Part shown: piece by piece, positions 43,401-51,802 of the stretch
Position numbering within the stretch: position 1 is the first letter of the stretch
How the letters are laid out: every line of letters starts with the position of its first letter
Source: a bacterium
GTDB lineage: Bacteria > Desulfobacterota > Binatia > HRBIN30 > CADEER01
DNA length: 64,000 nucleotides
Assembly: GCA_030430165.1 (NCBI GenBank)
Contig: JAUIGL010000014.1
Location: forward strand, 1 to 64,000
Direction: 5' to 3'
Notes under the pieces: model-generated
Database searches by the model: none
The model's input: the letters and a program-made list of their open reading frames with translations, nothing else
Told to the model about the DNA's origin: nothing
Made by a program: the position numbers and the translations under genes

Positions 43401-43691
43401 CTAAGATCCCTTCTTGGGCTTAGGGCGTGGCCGGGGCCTGGTGTCAGCAATCCTCTGCCTAGTCTCTGCTTTGACAAAAACTCGGGGCACTCGCCTCAGC
43501 ACGGCTGGCTCGAAGCGTAAGATGTTGCCGCAGGATCCACAAACCGCCTCCACCTGCTGTTGTTCATTAGCGAACCGAACGGAGAATTTTTTTGACTCGC
43601 AGACCGGGCATTGGCGTTTGACTGGCGGCCAACGCAACTCGAGGCCTAGGAGTGCTGACGCGCGCTCGCCGGGAGTTAGCCTTTTTGCCAT
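43401..43691 (-). CDS. Zinc-ribbon protein of unknown function
   Basis: The ATG at 43689-43691 gives 96 residues. RQCPVCESKKFSVRFANEQQ, then VCGSCGNILRFEP, form a two-CxxC zinc ribbon near residues 30-65, followed by a basic tail (RPRPRPKPKKGS). Such proteins may bind DNA or other proteins. There is no family match beyond the ribbon. Its neighbours are the SLATT-like and PHP-ATPase genes in the same orientation, but the spacers of 250-390 bp argue against a tight operon. A longer ATG at 43709 is possible. Confidence 0.55.
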   Translation of the reverse strand: MAKRLTPGERASALLGLELRWPPVKRQCPVCESKKFSVRFANEQQQVEAVCGSCGNILRFEPAVLRRVPRVFVKAETRQRIADTRPRPRPKPKKGS

Positions 43692-44077
43692 GCACCGAGT
43701 TTTGAGCACCGTGCCGCGCGAAGCGCAAACCCCGGGCCGCAGACTTGCTCAAACGTGGACTGACGGGCGACCTTCTCGCCGCGAAAGCAGCGCCGTCGTC
43801 TGGTGATACTCGATCCTCTCTAAGTGCGCGACAGCCACCCTTCGGGCAACGCCAGAGACCAACCCACCCTCTCCGTTGATCCACTCGGTCGAGACACTAC
43901 ACTTCCCCTTACACGAGACCGAACCGATAGATCGAATAGTAGCGTGCGTACTGGCCCTGGTGATTTCCGGCACCGCGTCGAAGCCGGCGTCGCCAGCTAA
44001 ATGCGGATGGTGCCGGATACGTGCTGCCTCGCCGCTCCCCCAATTAGCACCGGGACCCCTTCGCAAACCCAACGCAA
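43692..44077. other. Spacer without a recognisable gene
   Basis: About 385 bp upstream of the zinc-ribbon gene and downstream of the PHP-ATPase stop. Open frames exist on both strands but none shows a family motif, signal or good start. No repeat of the dispersed families was found. The lower GC and loose packing match the rest of the 42.5-47.2 kb island. Confidence 0.5.
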
Positions 44078-46873
44078 CTAAAATCCATACTTGTCGCGGC
44101 GAAGTTTAAAGGCCTGCTCGCCACCTTCCATGACCTTCTTGATGGCATCGCGGACCTCGGTCACATCGATCGCCCCCTGCCCCTTAAGTGCGCCCTTCGA
44201 GTGATCCCCTGCGGTTTGGTGATCGCACCAAACGACAAGTTCTGCGTCTCCATTCACGACTAGGTTCGCGTTGTGGCTGGAGAACACAAGCTGTCGAGCC
44301 TTCTTCGCGACCCAGATTTGCTCAACCACTTCCAGAATCACAGGATTGTCCAGATCGTCTTCCGGCTGGTCGATTAGTAGCGGAGAGCCTGGCTGATTGA
44401 GGAGCGTCTTTAGAAGTGCGGTGGCCTGCTGGCCCGCAGAAGCATTCTCGAACGGGATGTAGTCATCTTCCCTCGCGCGAAACTCAAACACCGGCTGATC
44501 CTGCATAGGTGTGAGCGCTAGATCCAGCCAGCTTGGAGCATCAAACTTCGCAGAAATGCGCTGGATGTCCTTGGCACTAAAGTCACAACTGGCCAAGAGC
44601 GGAGTATCTGGTGCAGGCTTGCCGGCAGGCTCTTCGATGGCTGCGAGGATCTCCAACTCCTCAAGCACCTTGTCCCAGAACTCAAGAGGTGCGCCGGCCT
44701 CCCCAAGGGACACGCCGAGCGCCTCCATCTTCTCTCGCCGCAGACCAGTTCCGGCCATCGCCTTTTTCAAGGCGGCCATCACTTCTTCGATACCAGCGCC
44801 CCGCCTTAGAGTCGCCCGGATATCAAGGCCGGACAGTTCGGTCAGACTCCGACATTGAGTCTCCAGAAGCCTCGACCGCTTCTCGTGGAGTTCTCGCCAC
44901 TCGGCCCGGAGTTTACCATACTGCTCCTCCGGCGCTCCGAGCCCACTGAGTTGGGACTTGGCTGCCGTTGTGTTCGCCCTGGTCTGACCGAGCCGCCCTT
45001 CGAGGGCCTCCAACTCCTGTAGCTTGGACTCGTGTGTCGAGGAGCGCCCCTTGGCCTCGCGGTAGCGCTCCATGAACTGGGCATGCTCTTCGCTCCAGCG
45101 AGCCTGTTCCTTGCCGAACGTACCGGCAGGTGCCCTTGCGTCGCGCACAGCGGACAATGCCTCAGCGACAGCCTTCTTGGCCGTGTCGACAGCGTCCACC
45201 ACAGCCTGTCGAGCGTTCCTTGTGAGTTCAGGTTTGGGAAGCGATTCGATCTGAGTGTCAGAGTCGGACGGCACTCCGTCTAACCGCCGCTGAGTCTCAG
45301 CTAGCAGCTTCTCAACGGCCGCCATATCGCTGCTCCATCCAACTATCGCCTGGTTCGCCTCTTCGTACCGCGGACTCAGGGCAATCAGGTCGCGGTCATC
45401 CTCGGAGAGATTAACAAGAGAACTGCGAAGGACGTCTGCCTGATCCGAGAGTGACTGGGCGGCAAGCTCGTTGTTCGCGATAGACAACTCAACGCCGCGC
45501 TTCCGGATAACGGCCGCGTGCTCCTGCCTGATCGCCGTGTCAAGGGAGTCAAAGCGCTGAGAGATCTCGTCGAGCTCATGCTGAATTGGGGTCATTACAA
45601 ACCGCTGCAGTTCCTCAACCCGTACACCCACGTTGCTGAGCTGCTTCTGACTGTAGGCTTGCACCGGCAGCAGGCTGCGGACGTCACGATCCTTGCACGC
45701 CTCGAAGGGCCCATCGCTGATTTTCAGGCGGACTTCGTCCGTCTTGCTGTCTCTGCGGACGACATGAGGAATCCCGTTCACGAGGAACTTAACCTCGACG
45801 ACAGCATCGTGCTTGGCGAGCGTAGCATCCACGAGCCCACGTCGGCGTTTCTGAAAATCCGGCAGCTCATCATCTGAAACTGGAGGAGGGGGTTGGTCGC
45901 ACAAGGCCCATCTCAAGTACTCCAGAATCGTGGACTTACCCGTACCTCGGCCGCCAATCAAAGCGGTGTACTGCGGACTGAACTCAAGATGAGTTGGGCC
46001 AAAAAATGAGCAGTTCGTGACGTCAATGGACGCGATAGTCGTGCCCGGAAGAACGGGCTCTTCTTGTGAGATACGCGACTCTTGGGCCAAACATGCCTGA
46101 CGCAGTGCCTCGGCTGAGGGTACGGCCCACTTCACCCAAGTTGCATGCCGGCCAAGGTCGGCGTGGTCCGCCCTGCGGTTGTCGGATGTCTGGAAGAGCG
46201 CAATCCTCTTGTTGCCATACTGGGAAGCCTTGCCTTCGACTATGTTGAGGTTTCCGGTTCCCAAGCGCTCGACGGAGCCGTCCAGATAGCCCCCGACGCA
46301 CGGCATGTTCCGATACTTGGGAGCTTGGCCTGCACGAAGGAGCGTATGCTGGCCGCCCTCGCTTACGTTTGGGAGGAGGATATATCTCCCGCGGAGATAA
46401 TTGTGCTTGTCAAGCTCCTCATACACCATACTCAGCGTGGTCAGCTGCGGAAGAGGCAGTGTTTGAGCCGTCTTTGATTCGGTGGGGTCGTTCGCCTGAA
46501 TCGCGAGCGCGTTGATCGCCAGCTGAAACAGGTCGCTCGGAAAATCGGCGTCGAATAGGAGAATGGCCTGGCAAGGTACTGCTAGGGTCAGCTCCATCCC
46601 CGGGAAGACCCTGATCCGCTGCTCCTCAGGGACAGGATCTCCGTTCTGGTCTCGCTCTTCCCGGGCAGCGTCGCGCACATAAGATGCAAAGACTAGGTCG
46701 TGATGGTCGGTGACTGCGATCGCGTGGAGCTTCTTGCGACGACATGCCTTGACTAGCAAAGCACCGTACGCCCGACGCTCGTCCTCACTGACGGCATCTG
46801 GACCCGCCCAGTTGATGTCTCTCGGGCTGTGGACTTGAAAGTCGCATCGGTAGAAGTGTGCCCCCTTGTCCAT
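44078..46873 (-). CDS. PHP-domain nuclease fused to SMC-like ATPase (TrlF/Ppl type)
   Basis: The ATG at 46871-46873 gives 931 residues. The N-terminal PHP domain shows RCDFQVHSPRDINW and IAVTDHHDL, the metal-binding His/Asp clusters. FPGMELTLAVP continues it. The ATPase has ALIGGRGTGKSTILEYL as Walker A near 300, long coiled-coil arms (about 400-740) and LLIDQPEDDLDNP plus VFSSHNANLVVNG as Walker B and H-loop. This is the TrlF family, and the domain pair equals the single-gene antiphage system Ppl as I recall it. Low GC and rare codons relative to neighbours suggest horizontal transfer. Predicted to act on invading nucleic acid. Confidence 0.88.
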   Translation of the reverse strand: MDKGAHFYRCDFQVHSPRDINWAGPDAVSEDERRAYGALLVKACRRKKLHAIAVTDHHDLVFASYVRDAAREERDQNGDPVPEEQRIRVFPGMELTLAVPCQAILLFDADFPSDLFQLAINALAIQANDPTESKTAQTLPLPQLTTLSMVYEELDKHNYLRGRYILLPNVSEGGQHTLLRAGQAPKYRNMPCVGGYLDGSVERLGTGNLNIVEGKASQYGNKRIALFQTSDNRRADHADLGRHATWVKWAVPSAEALRQACLAQESRISQEEPVLPGTTIASIDVTNCSFFGPTHLEFSPQYTALIGGRGTGKSTILEYLRWALCDQPPPPVSDDELPDFQKRRRGLVDATLAKHDAVVEVKFLVNGIPHVVRRDSKTDEVRLKISDGPFEACKDRDVRSLLPVQAYSQKQLSNVGVRVEELQRFVMTPIQHELDEISQRFDSLDTAIRQEHAAVIRKRGVELSIANNELAAQSLSDQADVLRSSLVNLSEDDRDLIALSPRYEEANQAIVGWSSDMAAVEKLLAETQRRLDGVPSDSDTQIESLPKPELTRNARQAVVDAVDTAKKAVAEALSAVRDARAPAGTFGKEQARWSEEHAQFMERYREAKGRSSTHESKLQELEALEGRLGQTRANTTAAKSQLSGLGAPEEQYGKLRAEWRELHEKRSRLLETQCRSLTELSGLDIRATLRRGAGIEEVMAALKKAMAGTGLRREKMEALGVSLGEAGAPLEFWDKVLEELEILAAIEEPAGKPAPDTPLLASCDFSAKDIQRISAKFDAPSWLDLALTPMQDQPVFEFRAREDDYIPFENASAGQQATALLKTLLNQPGSPLLIDQPEDDLDNPVILEVVEQIWVAKKARQLVFSSHNANLVVNGDAELVVWCDHQTAGDHSKGALKGQGAIDVTEVRDAIKKVMEGGEQAFKLRRDKYGF

Positions 46874-47246
46874 TGAATAGCCCCCTTGGACACTGCTCAA
46901 AGAAACTCTGATTGTCGTGCACCACTCAAAACACCACTAAACCGAGACGCTAGCAGGCCCCTAGTCGAGAACAAAGGGCTGCCCGAGCGATCCCTCCTAA
47001 TGCAGGTGTCGACGTCTAAGAGCTTTCCAGGCGACTCGAGGAAACACTTCCCGCCCAAGCCGAGGTCCTTGAGATGCCGGAGGCGTAGCGAGGTAGGTTG
47101 AAACTCCGGAAGTACACTGCGCCTCACGTTCGGGTGGTCCAAGAGCCTTTACCCGGTCTGATGCAGGCATCTCCCATTCAGCGAGAGGCATTGGACCTCC
47201 CGAAGCGCCACTTGCTCCACCGGGCCGAAACGGACAAGCTCTTCTC
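46874..47246. other. Spacer between PHP-ATPase and MerP-like gene, no gene recognised
   Basis: About 370 bp with no supported frame on either strand, no dispersed repeat and no tRNA or att-like repeat that I could see. It marks the boundary between the loosely packed island on the left and high-GC coding DNA on the right. Promoters of both divergent genes should lie here. Confidence 0.5.
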
Positions 47247-47579
47247 ATGACGTTGGCACAGACGCGGACCGCGATCGTCGTTGCACTCGCTCTCGCCCTG
47301 GGGACGCAGCTGGCGTGGCCGGTGGCTGCGGCGGCGCAGCCGGACGAGTTGCATCGCTACGCGGTCGTCGTCACCGGGATGACGTGACGCGGGTCGTGCA
47401 CCCACAGGGTCCGTGAGGCCCTGAAATCGATCGATGGCGTTACCCAGGTCGACGTCGACTTTGACGCCAAGAAGGCGACCGTGACCAGCTCGAGCGAGCT
47501 GACCCGCCCGATCTGCTCGGCGGCGTTGGAGAAGGCGGGCTACGGCATCAAGGATTTCTCGGCGATTGATTCGCCATGA
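47247..47579 (+). CDS. Periplasmic MerP-like HMA metal-binding protein with in-frame TGA (candidate selenoprotein or fresh pseudogene)
   Basis: The ATG at 47247 starts a signal peptide ([20 protein letters not shown]). At codons 44-51 the frame reads G-M-T-[TGA]-R-G-S-C, where the HMA consensus is GMTCxxC. After the TGA (47385-47387), a full HMA domain continues in frame: [20 protein letters not shown], ending in [10 protein letters not shown]. The read-through frame ends at a TGA that overlaps the DUF938 start as ATGA, so the downstream half looks translated. Either TGA encodes selenocysteine (a SECIS-like hairpin follows) or an ACG insertion has broken TGC. The spacing UxxxC, instead of UxxC, favours caution. 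Many other genes here stop at TGA, so global recoding is excluded. Confidence 0.6.
47405..47423 (+). promoter_or_regulatory. SECIS-like hairpin downstream of the in-frame TGA
   Basis: CAGGGTC at 47405-47411 pairs with GGCCCTG at 47417-47423 (seven pairs, one G-U), leaving a five-base loop CGTGA with G in the second position. The stem begins 17 nt after the TGA and the loop G lies 26 nt after it. This fits the usual bacterial SECIS description (loop 3-14 nt, G among the first two loop bases, 16-37 nt from the UGA). In GC-rich DNA such hairpins also occur by chance. Confidence 0.4.
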
Positions 47580-48199
47580 GCGGCGAGCTGCTGCGCCACG
47601 CACCGGCGACCGCGCGCAACCGCGAGCCGATCGCCGAAGTCCTGCGCGACCGCGTACCGGCCGGCGCGCTGGTGCTCGAGATCGCCAGCGGCAGCGGCGA
47701 GCACGCGGTGTTTCTCGCTCGCCAGCTCGATGGCGTCACCTGGCAACCTTCCGACCTCGATCCGGAGGCGCGCGCCAGCGTCGATGCCTGGCGCGACGCC
47801 GAGGCGGCGACCAACGTGCGGCCGGCGATCGCCCTCGACGCCGCCGCCGAAACGTGGCCGGTCGAGCGGGCCGACGCCGTCGTCTGCATCAACATGGTCC
47901 ACATCTCGCCGTGGAGCGCGACCCTCGGCCTGCTGCGCGGCGCCGGGCGGATCCTGCCGCCGGGCGGGCTGCTCTACCTCTACGGACCGTACCGCATCGA
48001 CGGTCGGCCGACCGCGCCCAGCAACCAGAGTTTCGACGCCAGCCTACAGGCGCGCAATCCCGAATGGGGGCTGCGCCTGCTGGCCGACGTCGAAGCCGCG
48101 GCCGCAGAACACGGGCTGGTGCTCGAGGAGGTCATCGACATGCCCGCCAACAACGTCTCGGTGGTCTTCCGGAAAAAGCTAGCCGCTGATGGACGCTGA
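47576..48199 (+). CDS. DUF938 SAM-dependent methyltransferase-like protein
   Basis: This 207-residue protein has a Rossmann methyltransferase core: [19 protein letters not shown] is motif [14 protein letters not shown] motif II, and [20 protein letters not shown] a DUF938 landmark. The substrate is unknown. It starts in an ATGA overlap with the MerP-like frame. The last codons (AADGR then TGA) already lie inside the CCGCTGATGGACGCTGATC repeat unit, so the C-terminus was shaped by repeat insertion. Confidence 0.92.
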   Translation: MSGELLRHAPATARNREPIAEVLRDRVPAGALVLEIASGSGEHAVFLARQLDGVTWQPSDLDPEARASVDAWRDAEAATNVRPAIALDAAAETWPVERADAVVCINMVHISPWSATLGLLRGAGRILPPGGLLYLYGPYRIDGRPTAPSNQSFDASLQARNPEWGLRLLADVEAAAAEHGLVLEEVIDMPANNVSVVFRKKLAADGR

Positions 48200-48498
48200 T
48201 CTACGCTGATGCGGGGCGGTCGAAGAGACCACGGATGAACACGGAAAACGCGGATCCCTGATGACGGGGGCACAGGCGAGCAATCTGCGTTTATCTGCGG
48301 CCATCTGCGGCTAAAGGCTTCTCCTGCTCGGTGGTTTTTCGGAAAAGCTAGCCGCTGATGGACGCTGATCTACGCTGATGCGGGGCGGTCGAATGAACAG
48401 ACCACGGATGAACACGGATCAACACGGACAACGCGGGTCCAAGATGACGGGCGCACAGGCGAGGAATCTGCGTTTATCTGCGGCCATCTGCGGCTAAA
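48158..48498. repeat. Tandem duplication, 170-bp period, containing the gene end and both dispersed units
   Basis: The block at 48158-48327 recurs at 48328-48498 with small differences. It includes the last codons of the DUF938 gene (GTGGTCTTCCGGAAAAAGCT versus GTGGTTTTTCGGAAAAGCT), the CGCTGATGGACGCTGATC unit, the CACGGATGAACACGG unit and TCTGCGGCCATCTGCGGC. Within each copy the units are in inverted orientation, so each can fold a hairpin. It is a recent duplication. No gene is encoded here. Confidence 0.9.
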
Positions 48499-48554
48499 GG
48501 CTCTTCCAGCCACCCCGTTTTGATCGACGCCACGATTTGCGGCATTCTGGGAGG

Positions 48555-49481
48555 ATGCAAAGGGTCGCCTTACTACTGTGCCTCGCCGTGGCGATGCTCG
48601 CCGCCTGCGGCGGCAAGAAGCCTCAGTCGGCGCACGAGTACTACACCACCGCCAGCGGCCACCTGCGCGATGGCGCCTACCCGATGGCGATCGATCACTA
48701 CCGCGATCTGCTCGACCAACATCCGTTCAGCGAGCTCGCCGAGGAAGCCGAGCTCAAGATCGCCCACGCGCACTTCCAGAACCGCGCCTGCCCGGAGGCG
48801 ATCGCCGCCTTCTCCGACTTCCAGCGCCGCCATCCGACGAGCCCCTACCTGCCGATGGTCGGCTACCTCATCGGCCTGTGCAACGAGCGCCAGATGCAGA
48901 AGCCGGACCGCGACCAGAGCGCGTCGCAGAGCGCACACGCCTACTACCAGGCGGTGATCAACCAGTATCCCGAGAGTCCATTCGCCGACCTCGCCGGGGA
49001 ACGACTGCTGCACTGTCGCGAGAGCCTGGCGCAGCACGAGCTGATCGTCGCCGCCTACTACGACAAGATGGGTAACGACAAAGCCGCCGAGGTGCGCCTG
49101 GTCGATCTGGTGCGTCGCTTCAACGACACCGACCAGGCGGCCGAGGGCCTTTACGATCTCGGCGAGATCTACGAGGAGCTCGAAGAGCCGGACAAGGCCG
49201 AGCTCGCCTACGCCGCACTGATCTTCCACCACCCGGACCACAACCTCGCCGACAACGCCGCGGCGCGGATCGAAGACATCGGTGATGCCGAGAACCCGCC
49301 GGTCGGCGATCCGCTGGCGGCGCTGCTGGCGCGCGCCGGCCGGGTTCGCAGTCTCGACCAACCGCTGAAAGACCCGCGGGAGATCGCCGAGATGACCGAG
49401 TCCGGCAGCAACCGCGTCGGCTTCAACCAGCCGCCCCTCGACCCCTCCGTCGGCACCAGCGCGCCCAATCGTCGATACTGA
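48555..49481 (+). CDS. bamD: BamD-like outer-membrane assembly lipoprotein
   Basis: The ATG at 48555 (308 residues) gives MQRVALLLCLAVAMLAACGG, a lipobox with LAAC. The body is TPR repeats, starting SAHEYYTTASGHLRDGAYPM and HYRDLLDQHPFSELAEEAEL, with a conserved SPYLPMVGYLIGLCNERQM stretch. BamD anchors the BAM complex that assembles outer-membrane barrels. The C-terminal 110 residues are longer than in enterobacterial BamD and include two extra TPR-like units. A GGGAGG directly abuts the ATG, which is closer than usual for a ribosome site, and an upstream TTG at 48537 is an alternative. Confidence 0.85.
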   Translation: MQRVALLLCLAVAMLAACGGKKPQSAHEYYTTASGHLRDGAYPMAIDHYRDLLDQHPFSELAEEAELKIAHAHFQNRACPEAIAAFSDFQRRHPTSPYLPMVGYLIGLCNERQMQKPDRDQSASQSAHAYYQAVINQYPESPFADLAGERLLHCRESLAQHELIVAAYYDKMGNDKAAEVRLVDLVRRFNDTDQAAEGLYDLGEIYEELEEPDKAELAYAALIFHHPDHNLADNAAARIEDIGDAENPPVGDPLAALLARAGRVRSLDQPLKDPREIAEMTESGSNRVGFNQPPLDPSVGTSAPNRRY

Positions 49482-49509
49482 GGTCGCCCGCGCCTCCTCG
49501 CGCCGCCCC

Positions 49510-51525
49510 ATGCTCGATTCCGCACGCGCGATCCGCGGCACAGCCGCACTGGCGGCGATCTTCTCGATTCTCCTGGTCGCATGCGGGTCGGATGACGACG
49601 CGCCGGCGGCGACGCAGTGGGTGGTCCGCTCGCCCGACCGAAGCGTCGTCGCCACGCTCGCGATTCGCAATCTGGCCGGCACCGCCGACTACCCGGACGC
49701 GGAGCGCCTCTACTACCGGGTCGACGTCGCCGGCGTGCAGGCCCTCGACTGGTCGCCACTCGGCCTGCGAACCGACCGCGCCGACTTTTCCGACGACCCC
49801 ACGCTGGTGGCAACGCAGCGGCGGGCAATCCGCGAATCCTACACCACCACGGTCGGCAAGCGCCGCGACCGCGAAGCTCGCGCCAACCAGATCGAGCTGC
49901 GCTTCGACTTCGCCGACGGACCACTCGAGCTCATCCTGCACGCCGCGGACGACGGCGTGGCCTACCGCTACCGCCTGCCCGGCGACAGTGCCGACGCGGT
50001 CACCGTCACCGCCGAGCTGTCCGGCTTCCGGCTCGCCGACGACGCCGCCGGTTGGCTGATCCCCTACTCCAACCCGACCCCGTTCACCCCGGCCTACGAA
50101 CGCTACGCGCAGAAGGTGGTCGCCGGCGACACCAATCGCGACAACGGCTGGGGCTACACCGCGCTCTTCACCTTGCCCGATTCCGATCTCCACGTGCTGA
50201 TCAGCGAGTCCGACCTCGATGGAGACTACGCCGGAACCCACCTCGCCCAGCCGAGCGGCTCACTCTACCGAATCGCCTTTCCCGACGCGGCAGAGGGACG
50301 CGGCGTCGGCGCGACCCAGCCGACGGCGCGACTGCCGCTGACGACTCCCTGGCGGGTGATCGTGATCGGCGACCTGCCGGCCATCTTCGCCTCGACCCTG
50401 GTCGACGATCTGGCGGCGCCGGCCGACAGCGAGCTCTTCTCCAACGTCGAGTGGATCGCTCCCGGGCGCAGTGCGTGGTCGTGGCTGACCCAGGACACCG
50501 GCACACCCGAGCTGCAACGCGAGTACGTCGACTTCGCCGCCGAGATGGGCTGGGAGCTGGTGCTGGTCGACGCGCGATGGGACGAGTGGCCGAACGGCGA
50601 GGCCGACGTGCTCGACCTCATCGACTACGCCGACGCGCGCGGCGTCGGAATTCTGCTGTGGTACAACTCGGGAGGCGAGCACAACGTCATCGCCACCGAG
50701 ACACCGCGCGACCGCATGGACGATCCAACGGTACGGCGCGAAGAGCTCGCCAAGATCGCATCCTGGGGAGTCCGCGGCATCAAGGTCGACTTCTTCCAGA
50801 GCGAGAAACAAGATCGCATCCAGCAGTATCTGGGGATCCTCGAAGACGCGGCGGCGAACCGCTTGCTGGTCAACTTCCACGGCTGCACCATCCCGCGCGG
50901 CTGGCACCGCACCTACCCGAATCTGATGACCATGGAATCGGTGCGCGGCGCCGAGAACTATCGACTGTTCGACGGCCCCGACGCCATCGACAACGTGCGT
51001 TACGTGTTCACCCGCAACGTCGTCGGCTCGATGGACTACACCCCGGTCACCTTCGCCGCCGCGCTCGACAAACAACAGATTCCCTATGCCCACCAGCTCG
51101 CCCTCGCCGTCGTCTTCGAATCGGGCATCCAACACTTCGCCGACAACGGCGACGCCGACCCGACGACCGGGTATCGCCGCGTCTTCGGCGCGGCGCCGTT
51201 CGCCGGCGACCTGCTGCGCGAGGTCCCGGTCGTCTGGGACGAGTCACTCCTGGTCGAAGGGGGGCCCGACTCGCACGCGGTGGTGGCGCGACGCAGCGGC
51301 GCGGAGTGGTACCTCGCCGGAATCAGCGGCCTGCTCGACCCGCTCCAGCTCTCCCTCGAGCTCGACTTCCTGGCGCCGGGCGCCTACGACGCAGAGATCA
51401 TTTCGACCGGCAGCGCGCCCGAGGAGATGACGCGGCAATTTCGGCAGATCCGCGGCGGTGACGTTCTCGACCTCGAGCTCGGCGCCAAGGACGGCTTCGT
51501 CGCCGTCCTGCGACGCGCCAACTGA
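49510..51525 (+). CDS. Glycoside hydrolase family 97 lipoprotein (alpha-glucosidase/galactosidase-like)
   Basis: This 671-residue protein has the three-part GH97 layout: an N-terminal beta-sandwich (VAYRYRLPGDSADAVTVTAE), a TIM barrel with SWLTQDTGTPELQREYVDFA, ILLWYNSGGEHN and GIKVDFFQSEKQD, and a C-terminal beta domain. The signal ends ILLVAC, so it is probably a lipoprotein. GH97 enzymes cleave alpha-linked glucosides or galactosides with calcium dependence. The subtype (inverting or retaining) cannot be settled by eye. It follows bamD by 28 bp and may be its operon partner. Confidence 0.92.
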   Translation: MLDSARAIRGTAALAAIFSILLVACGSDDDAPAATQWVVRSPDRSVVATLAIRNLAGTADYPDAERLYYRVDVAGVQALDWSPLGLRTDRADFSDDPTLVATQRRAIRESYTTTVGKRRDREARANQIELRFDFADGPLELILHAADDGVAYRYRLPGDSADAVTVTAELSGFRLADDAAGWLIPYSNPTPFTPAYERYAQKVVAGDTNRDNGWGYTALFTLPDSDLHVLISESDLDGDYAGTHLAQPSGSLYRIAFPDAAEGRGVGATQPTARLPLTTPWRVIVIGDLPAIFASTLVDDLAAPADSELFSNVEWIAPGRSAWSWLTQDTGTPELQREYVDFAAEMGWELVLVDARWDEWPNGEADVLDLIDYADARGVGILLWYNSGGEHNVIATETPRDRMDDPTVRREELAKIASWGVRGIKVDFFQSEKQDRIQQYLGILEDAAANRLLVNFHGCTIPRGWHRTYPNLMTMESVRGAENYRLFDGPDAIDNVRYVFTRNVVGSMDYTPVTFAAALDKQQIPYAHQLALAVVFESGIQHFADNGDADPTTGYRRVFGAAPFAGDLLREVPVVWDESLLVEGGPDSHAVVARRSGAEWYLAGISGLLDPLQLSLELDFLAPGAYDAEIISTGSAPEEMTRQFRQIRGGDVLDLELGAKDGFVAVLRRAN

Positions 51526-51626
51526 GCGCCCAAACCGGCCGCGCTCGGCCTCCTCCCACCATCGTGGAAGGATCGTTGACAATCCCCAGGGGCCGACGTA
51601 GACCTCCAAGGACTCAATTCGACATA

Positions 51627-51740
51627 CCTCTTATCAAGAGTGGCTGAGGGACTGGCCCTTCGAAGCCACAGCAACCGGATCTTCCGATCCAACGAAGAAA
51701 CGGTGCTAATTCCAGCCGGGAATCCGGGGAGATGAGGGAG
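51627..51740 (+). ncRNA. SAM-I (S-box) riboswitch aptamer
   Basis: The sequence holds the S-box core in order: CTTATCAAGAGTGGCTGAGG, GACTGGCCCTTCGAAGCCAC, GCAACCGG, then GGTGCTAATTCCAGCCGG. The P1 stem is CTTATC (51630-51635) with GATGAG (51731-51736). It lies between the GH97 stop and the sulfur-carrier operon and is followed at once by a terminator hairpin, so binding of S-adenosylmethionine should switch transcription off. This ties the downstream genes to sulfur amino-acid supply. Confidence 0.95.
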
Positions 51741-51756
51741 GACAGCAACTACACCG

Positions 51757-51790
51757 AGCCTCCGCGACCCTGCGGGGGCTTTCGTTTTTT
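51757..51790 (+). terminator. Intrinsic terminator (riboswitch expression platform)
   Basis: AGCCTCCGC at 51757-51765 pairs with GCGGGGGCT at 51772-51780 (nine pairs, one G-U), and the stem is followed by TTTCGTTTTTT. It ends 12 bp before the first gene of the operon. Without SAM an alternative fold using part of the P1 region should keep it open. Confidence 0.88.
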
Positions 51791-51802
51791 GCGAACGAAA
51801 CG

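Noticed and set aside
47385-47387. Genome-wide recoding of TGA
   Set aside because: Many well-supported genes here end with TGA, including in ATGA overlaps, so TGA is a normal stop; only local selenocysteine or mutation remains.
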